The notes: generated by a model not told the origin, from the sequence alone. 41,495 nt of DNA from Flavobacteriia bacterium (GCA_009921175.1 RFYP01000005.1:1-41495), one strand, 5' to 3'; positions 29,342 through 38,861 are shown, numbered from the stretch's first letter. Translations and numbers: made by a program.

Positions 29342-29372
29342 TTTGGCAATTTAAAATTGGGGTGTATATTTG
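29342..29372 (+). promoter_or_regulatory. Bacteroidota-type promoter of tRNA-Asp
   Basis: TTTG (29342-29345), 19 nt spacer, TATATTTG (29365-29372), about 15 nt before the mature tRNA 5' end. Confidence 0.7.
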
Positions 29373-29387
29373 CACCCAATACAATTG

Positions 29388-29461
29388 GGTCTGGTAGTTC
29401 AGTTGGTTAGAATACATGCCTGTCACGCATGGGGTCGCGGGTTCGAGTCCCGTCCAGACCG
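29388..29461 (+). tRNA. tRNA-Asp (GTC)
   Basis: Acceptor stem GGTCTGG/CCAGACC, anticodon arm CATGC-CTGTCAC-GCATG (anticodon GTC), T arm GCGGG-TTCGAGT-CCCGT. 3' CCA not encoded. Confidence 0.95.
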
Positions 29462-29520
29462 CTTCTCATAAAGAAGTTGTGTGTTGCTACAAATGGTTTG
29501 ACCATTTGAAGTAACTGATG

Positions 29521-29554
29521 AAAGGCTTTCCCATAACAAGGAGGGCTTTTTTTT
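29521..29554 (+). terminator. Intrinsic terminator downstream of tRNA-Asp
   Basis: AAAGGCTTTCC - CATAACAA - GGAGGGCTTTT stem with G-U wobbles, followed by an 8-T run. Confidence 0.6.
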
Positions 29555-29581
29555 ATGGAATACAGTCAAAATTGATGCCTG

Positions 29582-30739
29582 TTATTGGGCGGAGGGTGTT
29601 CGGTCCTTTATTGGGTCGGGTTGTTTGATGTGTGGCTGATTTTTTTGGCGAAGCGCCATGTTTTTAAGGTCAACCGTGGTAAATTCTCGCGGGTCTTTTT
29701 GATAGACTACCCGCCAAATTTTTCCCTGTTTGGAATCCGAAATATAGAGTGATCCGTCGGGACCTTCGGCCAGTCCCATGGGACGGTATTGGGCCTGTTT
29801 CATTTCAGCTATGGGACTATCCCCAATAAATCCATCGGCAAAAACCTCCCATGGGCCGGCAGGTTTACCTTCTTTAAAAGGCACAAAAGCCACTACATAT
29901 CCCGCTTGTGGGTAGGGTGAACGGTTGGTCGATCCGTGAAAAGCGACAAAGGCGCCATTTTTGTACCGTGGAGGAAATTGATCACCTTGGTAAAACAACA
30001 AATCGTTAGGTGCCCAATGCGCCGGAAAACGGCCAACCACACTTCTAATTCCGGTGGCATAGCGATAGCCTTCGGCTTGGGTTTGGTACAAGGTGTTTTC
30101 GTCAAAACGCCAAATACCTCCGAGGATGTTGAGTTGAGAGCAGGGTACCTCTCCCCGTACAATAGCATCGGGATCATCACCTGTTTCTTGGGCGTCTTCA
30201 CACGCATTGGTCGGCGCACTAAAAGTGACATACATCCCGCCTCGGTGGTCAAAAGCCAGGGATTTGGCATTGTGCCAACGAATCGGAAACTCGTCTATCA
30301 TGATGATTTCGGGTGTTCCTTCGGGTATAAGTTGACCGGGGGTTAATTTTTGTCGGTACACGGTCAGTTCGGCACTAAAATATAAATACCCCTTATGGAT
30401 TCGCATTTCGGTTGCAAAACGACCATCGTTAAGATAATCACCAAAACGCTGAATGGTATCGGCTTTTCCATCGCCATCATTGTCCCTAAGGGCTACATTT
30501 CCTTCTTTTCCCTCAACAATACTGAGTTTTACATATATATCGCCATTATCCCTTACGGCTAGATGCCGCGAAGGCCCTATACTATCGACCACGACCAGCG
30601 CGCCAAATCCATCGGGTAGAAATAGACCACCATTGTCCTTGTCGGCAGGCGGAAGTTGAACTGTTTGCTGTTGTGTAACCGGAGGGGTACACGCAATAAA
30701 AAAAGCTAAAAATAGTAGGGCAATCCGTGCGCTATTCAT
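29582..30739 (-). CDS. PQQ-type sugar dehydrogenase-like beta-propeller lipoprotein (sorbosone/glucose dehydrogenase family)
   Basis: Lipoprotein signal (MNSARIALLFLAFFIACTPP), VRDNGDIYVKLS, RDNDGDGKADTIQRFG, MGLAEGPDGSLYISDSKQGKIWRVVYQ. Start set at MNSAR rather than MWYIWS. Confidence 0.8.
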   Translation of the reverse strand: MNSARIALLFLAFFIACTPPVTQQQTVQLPPADKDNGGLFLPDGFGALVVVDSIGPSRHLAVRDNGDIYVKLSIVEGKEGNVALRDNDGDGKADTIQRFGDYLNDGRFATEMRIHKGYLYFSAELTVYRQKLTPGQLIPEGTPEIIMIDEFPIRWHNAKSLAFDHRGGMYVTFSAPTNACEDAQETGDDPDAIVRGEVPCSQLNILGGIWRFDENTLYQTQAEGYRYATGIRSVVGRFPAHWAPNDLLFYQGDQFPPRYKNGAFVAFHGSTNRSPYPQAGYVVAFVPFKEGKPAGPWEVFADGFIGDSPIAEMKQAQYRPMGLAEGPDGSLYISDSKQGKIWRVVYQKDPREFTTVDLKNMALRQKNQPHIKQPDPIKDRTPSAQ

Positions 30740-30780
30740 GGACCAAATATACCACAATCCTACAAACCCTTAAACGTAGT

Positions 30781-31662
30781 TTATCCGATAAATGTCTGAA
30801 GGTCTTCTTCCGAAATACTCGGATTTGCTCCGGCTTTGGAAGCTACTAGTGCACCCATGGCGCAGGCTCGACTCAATGCCTGTTGGGGATCTCGTTTTTG
30901 TAAAAGTCCACTCAAAAGAGTGGCCAAAAAAGCATCACCCGCCCCTACTGTATCCATCACCTTAACAGAATAGCCTGAATGGGTATACCATTCGTGATTT
31001 TGAAAATAAACGGCTCCTTTATCGCCCTTGGTCACACAAATTTGTCTCGTTTGGGTGTGTTGTGAAATAAATTCAATTTGCTCCTCTATGCTTCCCGCTT
31101 CTGCGCCCAGGTATCGGCATGTTTCATCGATTTCCTCCTCGTTAAACTTGATAAAATCGGCCTGCTGCATCAATTCTATTAGCGTTTTATAGTCATAATG
31201 CGGGGGTCTTAAATTGACATCGAATACGTTAAAGGCTGCTTTTTGCAACAACGCCAAAAGTGTGTTTTTGGAAACCGTATTTCGGGTAACCAGGCTTCCA
31301 AAAACAAAACAATCGGCTGTAGTAACCGCCTCAAGGGTCTGAGCTGATACGGTTATATAGTCCCATGCAACCGGGGCAACGATTTGATAATGAGCGCTTT
31401 TATTGGCATCAAGCGTCACCTGAACCGTTCCTGTTGGGTAGGTGCTACTCTTTTGGAAAAAGGTGGTTAGTGCTTCCGGTGCTATGGTTTTGCGTATTTC
31501 ATCACCCAAAGCGTCCTCGCCCACTGCACTAATCATGCTGGTGGCAATCCCCAAACTTTGCATACGCAAGGCCACATTTAGGGGAGCTCCTCCAAGTTTT
31601 TTACCCTCTGGGAAAATATCCCAAAGCACTTCCCCAAAGCAAACCGCCTTAGGTTGTTGCAT
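30781..31662 (-). CDS. PfkB family carbohydrate kinase (fructokinase-like)
   Basis: CFGEVLWDIFPEGKKLGGAPLNVALRMQSLG and C-terminal MDTVGAGDAFLATLLSGLL. Confidence 0.88.
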   Translation of the reverse strand: MQQPKAVCFGEVLWDIFPEGKKLGGAPLNVALRMQSLGIATSMISAVGEDALGDEIRKTIAPEALTTFFQKSSTYPTGTVQVTLDANKSAHYQIVAPVAWDYITVSAQTLEAVTTADCFVFGSLVTRNTVSKNTLLALLQKAAFNVFDVNLRPPHYDYKTLIELMQQADFIKFNEEEIDETCRYLGAEAGSIEEQIEFISQHTQTRQICVTKGDKGAVYFQNHEWYTHSGYSVKVMDTVGAGDAFLATLLSGLLQKRDPQQALSRACAMGALVASKAGANPSISEEDLQTFIG

Positions 31663-31680
31663 AAGCTCGAAATTAAGTAG

Positions 31681-32421
31681 TTACAGGGCTCTTACCTTCA
31701 TATTACGGTAGGAGATAATCCCCGGATGGTCCTGGATACAAAGGTGTCCTTTGCGGTATTTTCCAAAGCCTTCCCAGTCGGCAAATTTACTCTTGGCCAC
31801 CATGGCGTCCCATTCAGGACCATGTAAGGGAAAACGGTTGATTTCCACATCGTTGTGCACAACGATTCCTTCATTGGCCTCCTGGTTGATTGTAATATGA
31901 TAAGTGTTCCACTCACCAGCGGGCTTGGTGACCAATTGGCTGGGAGCAATCATATCGTACAAAGCGCCGGCTACATGCACCTGATTGGCCTCATCGCCTT
32001 TGTATACTTCAGGGTCTAACACCTGAATTTCAGGTCCGGTTTCGTATGGAAATTCGTATAGTTCAGATTCATTAACCCCCCACATAAACCCACTATTGGC
32101 TCCGGGAGATACTTTCCACTCAAACATAATTTCAAAATTTTCGAACTCCTGATCGGTCAACAAACTTTTGTCACCCTTGCCTTCGGCCAATTCCGAGTTA
32201 AAGGTGAGTACGCCGTCTGCAATGGACCATCCTTTTTTAGAGTCGTCATTTTGGTAATAATGCCATCCTTCAAACGAATCGTTTTGAATCAAGTTTTGCC
32301 ATTCGTTTGTCGAAGCTTCGGTAGTGGTTTCTGTAGATTCAGCAGTTTTTTTGGGGGCATTTTCACAAGCAACAAAAAGAGAAGTTGCAAGTGCTAAAAG
32401 AGGTACATATTTTAGTTTCAT
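31681..32421 (-). CDS. DUF1080 (3-keto-disaccharide hydrolase-like) lipoprotein
   Basis: Lipobox LFVACENAPKK; DSFEGWHYYQNDDSKKGWSIADGVLTF, FENFEIMFEWKVSPGANSGFMWGV, GEWNTYHITINQ, GKYRKGHLCIQDHPGIISYRNMKVRAL. Confidence 0.85.
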   Translation of the reverse strand: MKLKYVPLLALATSLFVACENAPKKTAESTETTTEASTNEWQNLIQNDSFEGWHYYQNDDSKKGWSIADGVLTFNSELAEGKGDKSLLTDQEFENFEIMFEWKVSPGANSGFMWGVNESELYEFPYETGPEIQVLDPEVYKGDEANQVHVAGALYDMIAPSQLVTKPAGEWNTYHITINQEANEGIVVHNDVEINRFPLHGPEWDAMVAKSKFADWEGFGKYRKGHLCIQDHPGIISYRNMKVRAL

Positions 32422-32471
32422 TGGTTTGTTTTTTCGAAAGATACTAAAAGTTTGGCTTTGTCAATTCAAAA

Positions 32472-34709
32472 TCAAAAGGGGGTGTTTTTGAGCGATTGGT
32501 AGAGTCGATCGATGACTTGGTCCACATTGGCTTTGTCAAAACACAGCGGCGGTTTGGATTTTAGTATATGGTCATAAGGGCCGTCTGTACTGATGAGGAT
32601 ATGTTTTTCGCGCAGTTCGTTTTTAATTTTTTGTGCCAATCGCGTATGCGGGCGGCCCTTTGGGTCACGAAGCTCCACGCCCAAAAACAGCCCTTGGCCC
32701 CGCACTTCATGAATCGTTGAAAATTCTTTTTGTAGGTTACGTAGTTGGGCCATAAAATATTCTCCGGTCAATTGGGCGTTTTGAGGTAGTTGCTCTTCTT
32801 TTAATACCTCCAACACCGCCTTTCCAACGACACAAGACACGGGATTACCACCAAATGAACTAAAAAATTCAACCCCTTGTGCAAAACGCTCAGCGATGGC
32901 CGAGGTCGTCACCACAGCACCCATCGGAAAGCCATTGCCCATGGGTTTGCCAAGAACCACTAGATCGGGAATAACCCCTTGTTGTTCAAAGGCCCAAAAA
33001 TAATCTCCCAAACGACCAAATCCGGTTTGTACTTCATCGGCTATACACAAACTTCCTTGTTGTCTTAGCAACGGATAAAGCTGTTGTAAATAACCCTCGG
33101 GCAGGGGAACTTGCCCGGCACAACCCAAGATGGTTTCGCTGATAAATGCAGCGGCGGGTTCTTGTTGTTTCGCTAAAATATTTTTGGCTGAGGCGATTGA
33201 AGTGGTCAAAGGGTCCGTACTCTTGGGAAGAGGCAGTTTGATGATATGGGCTTGCTGTCCCATTCCTTTAGGATGACTAAACTTATAATCGCTGATTTCA
33301 ATCCCCGTTTGAGTATGGCCGTGGTAACCATGTTCCATAACCACCACCGACTTTTGCCCGGTGTAGCTGCGTGCAATGCGTATGGCTAAGTCACTGGCTT
33401 CACTACCCGAATTGACGAGAAATACTTTGTCCAGGGGTTTAGGGAAATGAGCCAACAGGGCTTCGGCATAAATCTGAAGTTCGGGATACAAATAACGGGT
33501 ATTGGTATTGAGTTTGGCCAATTGTCGTTGGGCCGCCTCGACAACCACCGGGTGATGATGCCCCACATGGGGAATGTTGTTGTAAGCATCTAAAAAAGTG
33601 CTGCCATCTGCCGCATACATATATTGAAAAGCGGCCTGATTCATGGGTATGGGTTTTTGATAGCTTACGGATAAAGCGTCACTTAAGACCCGCTTGCGTG
33701 ACTCCAGGAGTTGCTCGGTATCGGCTGGGGGTTTGTACTTTAGGCCGACGGCCTTTAAAAATGCTTTTTCAGCACCCAGGGGGCCACATGCCAACCAATG
33801 CTTTAACATCTTCAAGGCATATTTTTCACTATAGGTGGCATAGGTGTTTTCGGGTTGGGTGGTCTTGGCTACTGCCGAATTGCATAGTGACATGCACAAG
33901 CGTAAAGCCATGGAATGATACAACAACTTAATCTCTTCAGGCTGTAAAGCTTGCACCTGATGAAAGCCTTGTAAGACCAAACAGGCCCAGTCCAAAGGAT
34001 CTTCTTTGTCGTAGGCAGCATAGACCATCGCCACGGCAAGGTCATGGATACGAGGGCCATAAGCCAGATCGCCAAAATCAATCATTCCTATAATCTCCTC
34101 TTGCTCACATAAGATATTCCACTCATTGGCATCGTTGTATAGCGTGGTCTTTGGTAAGTGGGATAACTGAGGTACGACTACTTCTTCATAGTGTTGAATA
34201 AAATAGTGTACCATCCGTTGGGCAGGTTGTTCTAGGAGATTGATATTGGGTTTGATAAGCGTAAAAGAACCCATATTCCAGGCCCACTGACGCGCCTGGA
34301 TGACCGGCGAGGTCCATTTTGCAAGCTTTTGATTTAATTCACCCAATCGAATACCCAAATGAGTATAGCGCTGTCGGGTGGGTGGGCAGTCGCCCAAAAA
34401 GGCCCCTTCGACAAAACTCAACAAACGGATTAGCTGGGGTTTGTCATCGAGAACTACTTCGGCTACGAAATCGTGGGTAGCGGTTCGTTGAGGCTGGGGA
34501 CATTGAAGTGTAAAATCAGCTTGTTGAGATAAAAAATCAAGGGCTTCACATTCGGCTTCCAATATAGGTCGTTGGCTACAATCTGTGTAGGTTTTAAGGA
34601 TCCACTTTTGGTGAGCATCATAAACGCAATAGTTCCGGTTGTCGTAGCCCGACAGGGGGACAATCTTTGTTGTTTTTATGCCAAAAACAGCCTCGATAAT
34701 TGCTTCCAT
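32472..34709 (-). CDS. Fusion of an APH-like kinase domain and a class III aminotransferase-fold phospho-lyase-like domain
   Basis: N-terminal TTLYNDANEWNILCEQEEIIGMIDFGDLAYGPRIHDLAVAM (APH/hydroxylysine kinase-like). C-terminal DAYNNIPHVGHHHPVVVEAAQRQLAKLNTNTRYL, FLVNSGSEASDLAIRIAR, IADEVQTGFGRLG, LGKPMGNGFPMGAVVT (PLP lysine context as in AGXT2L1/ETNPPL). Confidence 0.85.
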   Translation of the reverse strand: MEAIIEAVFGIKTTKIVPLSGYDNRNYCVYDAHQKWILKTYTDCSQRPILEAECEALDFLSQQADFTLQCPQPQRTATHDFVAEVVLDDKPQLIRLLSFVEGAFLGDCPPTRQRYTHLGIRLGELNQKLAKWTSPVIQARQWAWNMGSFTLIKPNINLLEQPAQRMVHYFIQHYEEVVVPQLSHLPKTTLYNDANEWNILCEQEEIIGMIDFGDLAYGPRIHDLAVAMVYAAYDKEDPLDWACLVLQGFHQVQALQPEEIKLLYHSMALRLCMSLCNSAVAKTTQPENTYATYSEKYALKMLKHWLACGPLGAEKAFLKAVGLKYKPPADTEQLLESRKRVLSDALSVSYQKPIPMNQAAFQYMYAADGSTFLDAYNNIPHVGHHHPVVVEAAQRQLAKLNTNTRYLYPELQIYAEALLAHFPKPLDKVFLVNSGSEASDLAIRIARSYTGQKSVVVMEHGYHGHTQTGIEISDYKFSHPKGMGQQAHIIKLPLPKSTDPLTTSIASAKNILAKQQEPAAAFISETILGCAGQVPLPEGYLQQLYPLLRQQGSLCIADEVQTGFGRLGDYFWAFEQQGVIPDLVVLGKPMGNGFPMGAVVTTSAIAERFAQGVEFFSSFGGNPVSCVVGKAVLEVLKEEQLPQNAQLTGEYFMAQLRNLQKEFSTIHEVRGQGLFLGVELRDPKGRPHTRLAQKIKNELREKHILISTDGPYDHILKSKPPLCFDKANVDQVIDRLYQSLKNTPF

Positions 34710-34806
34710 AATGCTTGGTGTGGGTGTTAAAGTTACAGATTCGTGGCAGTTTGATAAAGCGAATGTATTCCTTTTTTACTGTTGTTTTTTTAATACATTT
34801 AGGCTC

Positions 34807-35289
34807 ATGAATATTTTTGATCAGATCAAAAACGACATCACCGCCTTGGGCTTTCGCATAGTCGATGAAGACCGACAGCGCCCTTGGGGAGGTTTTTTTG
34901 TGATTGATGAATCACAAGCCCCGGACTTTGCTGACCATTTTTTTGGAATTCAAGTCGATACACTCAAAATAGCGGGGAAACTCAGCCCCAAGATATTAAT
35001 CGTAGCTCCCGGGCAACGCCTATCTTGGCAATACCATCACCGACGTGCAGAAATTTGGAAATCCTACCGAGGTAACCTCTATATCGCCCATTCGCAAACC
35101 GATGATATTCCAGACGCTTTGCCTTTTGAGCAAGGACAACAAATTTCATTAGCGCAAGGAGAACGACACCGATTGATCGGAGGTAAAGAGTATGGTGTAG
35201 TAGCCGAAATCTGGCAACATACCGATGCTAACCATCCTTCGGACGAAGATGATATCATCCGTTTGGAAGATGATTATGCGAGAAACTAA
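34807..35289 (+). CDS. Cupin domain protein similar to the C-terminal domain of type II phosphomannose isomerase
   Basis: RPWGGFFVIDES, ILIVAPGQRLSWQYHHRRAEIWKSYRGNLYIA, and C-terminal PSDEDDIIRLEDDYAR. ATG at 34807 preferred. Confidence 0.8.
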   Translation: MNIFDQIKNDITALGFRIVDEDRQRPWGGFFVIDESQAPDFADHFFGIQVDTLKIAGKLSPKILIVAPGQRLSWQYHHRRAEIWKSYRGNLYIAHSQTDDIPDALPFEQGQQISLAQGERHRLIGGKEYGVVAEIWQHTDANHPSDEDDIIRLEDDYARN

Positions 35290-35358
35290 TCCTAAAATCC
35301 GCATTTTGACCTACCAAATTCTGCCTCCTTTTATTTTTTTAAATTTTAAATCCCACCC

Positions 35359-36324
35359 ATGAAACGACGCAACTTTATCAACCAACTGGCAACCGGGACA
35401 ACGGCCGGTTTACTCCTCCCCCATTTTATGTACGGACAAAATGAAATCCTTAGAAAAGCCTTGTTGGACAAGGTTGGTATCCAGTTATTTTCACTTCCTC
35501 AACTCTTGAGTAAGGACTTGGAGGCGGCACTAAAACTTTTGCAACAAATGGGCTACACCGCTTTGGAAACCTATGGGCCATATACTTTTAGTGCTTCTAA
35601 GGCGCAAGAAAGTTGGAAAGGAATTTCGCAGTATTTGGGTGAAGTATCCAGTGGTTTGTTTGGGCATACCCCCGAATCTTTGAAAACGCTAACCACCCAA
35701 TATGATTTTTCGGTACCCTCGATGCACACCGATTTAGAAACCCTCGAAAATCATATGGGTGCATTGGCCGAGGCTGCTCATGGACTGGGCGCCACCTATG
35801 TGGTTTTACCCATGATCCCCGATGAAAATCGCCGTTCGCTGGATGATTATAAAAAAATGGCCGACCGTTTTAATCGTATTGGAGCACAAGCCCAACAAGA
35901 AGGAATTCGCTTTGCCTACCACAACCATGGTGCCGGTTTCGAGGCCATAGATGGCGTGATGCCCTTTGATTATCTTGTGACACAGACCGATTCGGATACG
36001 GTGTTTTTAGAAATCGATATTTTTTGGACCAGCGCGGCAGGGGTCAATCCGGTGGATTTGATAGAGCGTTACCCCAACCGCTATAAATTGATGCACGTGA
36101 AAGACATGCGGATCAAAAAGACCTTTGACAATGGCCAAGTTCAAACACAGGATCTGATGGCTTTCTTTCCCTTAATCACCTCTTGTGGTCAAGGAGTATT
36201 AGATGTGCCTGCTATTGTTTCAAAAGGTCTTGAGGTGGGGATTTCGCACTTTTTTGTAGAGCAAGATTTGACGCCCGCACCCGAAACGGCCTTGGACCAA
36301 AGCGCCCAGTTTTTGTTGTCCTAA
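35359..36324 (+). CDS. Sugar phosphate isomerase/epimerase (TIM barrel) with Tat-like leader
   Basis: MKRRNFINQLATGTTAGLLLPHF leader; VGIQLFSLP, FAYHNHGAGFEAIDGVMPFDYL, FLEIDIFWTSAAGVNPVDLIERYPNRYKLMHVKDM. Confidence 0.88.
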   Translation: MKRRNFINQLATGTTAGLLLPHFMYGQNEILRKALLDKVGIQLFSLPQLLSKDLEAALKLLQQMGYTALETYGPYTFSASKAQESWKGISQYLGEVSSGLFGHTPESLKTLTTQYDFSVPSMHTDLETLENHMGALAEAAHGLGATYVVLPMIPDENRRSLDDYKKMADRFNRIGAQAQQEGIRFAYHNHGAGFEAIDGVMPFDYLVTQTDSDTVFLEIDIFWTSAAGVNPVDLIERYPNRYKLMHVKDMRIKKTFDNGQVQTQDLMAFFPLITSCGQGVLDVPAIVSKGLEVGISHFFVEQDLTPAPETALDQSAQFLLS

Positions 36325-36344
36325 CGGACGGTTTTATGCCTTTC

Positions 36345-36470
36345 CTAGTGACACCCACAGTCGGTATCACAGTCTCCTTTTTGTTTTTTCTTAAAGACAA
36401 AACGGCGCAAGAGTAAATAGACCGCCATACCGGCTAAGAGAAATACCAAGAAATTTTGAAACCCCTCCAT
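36345..36470 (-). CDS. FeoB-associated Cys-rich membrane protein
   Basis: 41 aa MEGFQNFLVFLLAGMAVYLLLRRFVFKKKQKGDCDTDCGCH: one TM helix and a CxxxCxC tail. Its ATG overlaps the feoB stop. Confidence 0.75.
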   Translation of the reverse strand: MEGFQNFLVFLLAGMAVYLLLRRFVFKKKQKGDCDTDCGCH

Positions 36471-38566
36471 TAATGTATAATTTGGTAGGCCAGCAAAGAG
36501 GCTATATAAGCGATTCCGGTCATGCCAAACAATTGTATCAGTGGCCATTGCCAACTGTTGGTTTCTTTCCGAACGATGGCCAGGGTACTCATACACTGCA
36601 TGGCAAAGGCATAAAAAAGCATCAGGGAAATTCCCGAGGCGAGATTAAAAACCGGAGATCCATCGGGCCATTGTTCCGAGTACATCCGCGTTTTTATGGT
36701 TTCTTCTTCGGTGCTGCCCACACTATAAATGGTAGCAAGGGTCCCCACAAAAACTTCGCGCGCGGCAAAAGATGCTATCAAGGCGATACCTATTTTCCAA
36801 TCGTAGCCAAGGGGAGCGATTACCGGTTCGATGACTTTGCCTAAAATTCCGATATAGGAATTTTCGAGTTTAAAAGCATCTATTTCGTATTGCAAGGCTT
36901 CGGGACTGAGTTGTCGATCTTGGAATTGCTCAGTGATCAGGGTATCTGCCTGGGCAAAATTTTCACCGGGTCCAAAAGAGGCCATCACCCAAAGGAGGAT
37001 GGAGATTGCAAAAATAATTTTACCGGCTTCCAAAACAAACGATTTGGTTTTTTCAAACACGGTCAGCACGACATTTTTAAGCAGCGGGAGTTTGTAGTTG
37101 GGCATTTCGACCACAAAATAGCTTTTGTAGTTGGTTTTGATAATCCGTTGTAAAATCGAGGCACTGAGCAAAGCCATGAAGACGCCCAATAGATAAAGTC
37201 CCATGAGGGTGAGGCCTTGGTAGTTCATCCCCAAAAATCGTTTGTTGGGAATCACCAAAGAAATCAAAATCAGGTAAACCGGTAAGCGAGCAGAACAGGT
37301 AATAAAGGGCGTGACCAATATGGTGATGAGACGCTCTTTCCAGTTTTCGATATTTCGGGTAGCCATGACTGCCGGAATTGCACAGGCCGTTCCTGAAATT
37401 AAGGGAATGACACTTTTGCCACTCAATCCGTAGCGCCGTAGGCTGCGGTCCATCAAAAACACCACGCGGCTCATATAGCCGGTTTCTTCCAACACAGCAA
37501 TAAAGAGGAATAAAAAAGCGATTTGGGGTATAAAAATCAATATCCCGCCCAATCCCGGCAACACCCCTTCTGCGATTAATTTGGTAAACATCCCGGGGGG
37601 TAAATGGGTTTTGACAATTTCACTTAAATGTGCAAAAGTCTCATCGATAAAATCCATGGGGACACTGCTCCAATCATAAATCACTTGAAAGATCGTCAAC
37701 AAAATCAAAAAGAAGATGGCATAGCCACCTACTTTGTGCATCAAAATACGGTCGAGTTTACCCCGGAGGTCGGTGCCTTGTACACGGTCAACATCGTAGC
37801 TCCGTTTGAGCAGGTCGTTTATGATTTGGTAACGTTTGACGGTTTCGGTATGTTGTAGGCGCTTTAGCGAGGTTTCGGATTGGGTTTTAAAGCCCGATGC
37901 ATCGGCCACCCGCTGGCGGTCTAGGTTGGCAAAATTGACATCTTGGGTGATCACCAACCACAGTTTATACAACGACTGGTTGGGAAAGGTCTTTTTTAGG
38001 CTTTGAAAATATTCCGGGTCGATACTCATCACATCAAGCAGGGGCTTGGTGCTGAGTTTACGGTAGTTAAGCAAAGCTTTTTTGAGTTCTTCTACCCCTT
38101 TGTTTTCACGGCAGCTCATCAAGACCACTTGAGTGTCCAAATCTTTGGCCAAAGCCTCAGTATCGAGTTGAATGCCTTTGCGCCGCATCTGGTCGGACAT
38201 ATTAATCACCAAGAGGGTTGGGATTTCCAAGTCTTTAATTTGGGTAAACAACAACAAATTGCGCTTCAGGTTTTCTATATCCGTCACCACCACCGCAACA
38301 TCGGGGTAATCGCGATCGTTTTTGTTGAGCAATAACTCGATCACTACGCTTTCGTCCATCGAAGAGGCGTTAAGGCTATAGGTACCGGGCAAATCGATTA
38401 AGTGGGCTTTGGTCGTTCGGTCTAAACGAAACGTACCTTCTTTTTTCTCAACGGTAATCCCAGGATAGTTACCTACTTTTTGGTTGAGTCCAGTCAAAAG
38501 ATTGAAAACGGAGGTTTTACCCGTGTTGGGATTGCCAATAAGTGCAACGTTGATTGAAAGTCCCAT
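36470..38566 (-). CDS. feoB: Ferrous iron transporter B
   Basis: N-terminal G domain (NVALIGNPNTGKTSVFNLLTGLNQKVGNYPGITVEKKEG, LIDLPGTYSL), Gate motifs (GYMSRVVFLMDRSLRRYGLSGKSVIPLISGTACAIPAVMATRNIENWKERL). Confidence 0.97.
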   Translation of the reverse strand: MGLSINVALIGNPNTGKTSVFNLLTGLNQKVGNYPGITVEKKEGTFRLDRTTKAHLIDLPGTYSLNASSMDESVVIELLLNKNDRDYPDVAVVVTDIENLKRNLLLFTQIKDLEIPTLLVINMSDQMRRKGIQLDTEALAKDLDTQVVLMSCRENKGVEELKKALLNYRKLSTKPLLDVMSIDPEYFQSLKKTFPNQSLYKLWLVITQDVNFANLDRQRVADASGFKTQSETSLKRLQHTETVKRYQIINDLLKRSYDVDRVQGTDLRGKLDRILMHKVGGYAIFFLILLTIFQVIYDWSSVPMDFIDETFAHLSEIVKTHLPPGMFTKLIAEGVLPGLGGILIFIPQIAFLFLFIAVLEETGYMSRVVFLMDRSLRRYGLSGKSVIPLISGTACAIPAVMATRNIENWKERLITILVTPFITCSARLPVYLILISLVIPNKRFLGMNYQGLTLMGLYLLGVFMALLSASILQRIIKTNYKSYFVVEMPNYKLPLLKNVVLTVFEKTKSFVLEAGKIIFAISILLWVMASFGPGENFAQADTLITEQFQDRQLSPEALQYEIDAFKLENSYIGILGKVIEPVIAPLGYDWKIGIALIASFAAREVFVGTLATIYSVGSTEEETIKTRMYSEQWPDGSPVFNLASGISLMLFYAFAMQCMSTLAIVRKETNSWQWPLIQLFGMTGIAYIASLLAYQIIH

Positions 38567-38571
38567 CTTGA

Positions 38572-38796
38572 TTATACCGTTTCAACACTTATCTGGTGGG
38601 CGATGGCTCTACTGATGGCCAAATGTGCCTCATCGATTTGGATGTAGAGCGGGTCGCTAAAAGGGGCTTTTTGAATGAGGGTGATTCGGTTGCCGGGCAA
38701 ACAGCCCATTTCGATAAGTTTCAGCGGAAGTGCTTCGATTTCAAACCCAGTAACAACGGCTTCTTCTCCAGGCTGGAGCTCATCTAGGTACGGCAT
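38572..38796 (-). CDS. feoA: FeoA domain protein
   Basis: LDELQPGEEAVVTGFE...LKLIEMGCLPGNRITLIQKAPFSDPLYIQI...LAISRAIAHQI. Confidence 0.92.
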   Translation of the reverse strand: MPYLDELQPGEEAVVTGFEIEALPLKLIEMGCLPGNRITLIQKAPFSDPLYIQIDEAHLAISRAIAHQISVETV

Positions 38797-38818
38797 TATT
38801 TAGAATCGTTTTAAAAAA

Positions 38819-38826
38819 CAAATGTA
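38819..38826 (-). promoter_or_regulatory. Candidate -7 element for feoAB
   Basis: Bottom strand TACATTTG (TAnnTTTG), 22 nt upstream of the feoA start. Nearest TTTG upstream is at a long spacing (24 nt). Confidence 0.4.
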
Positions 38827-38861
38827 GGGAAATTTTTGGGGGTGTAGGGACAAAACAGGGC

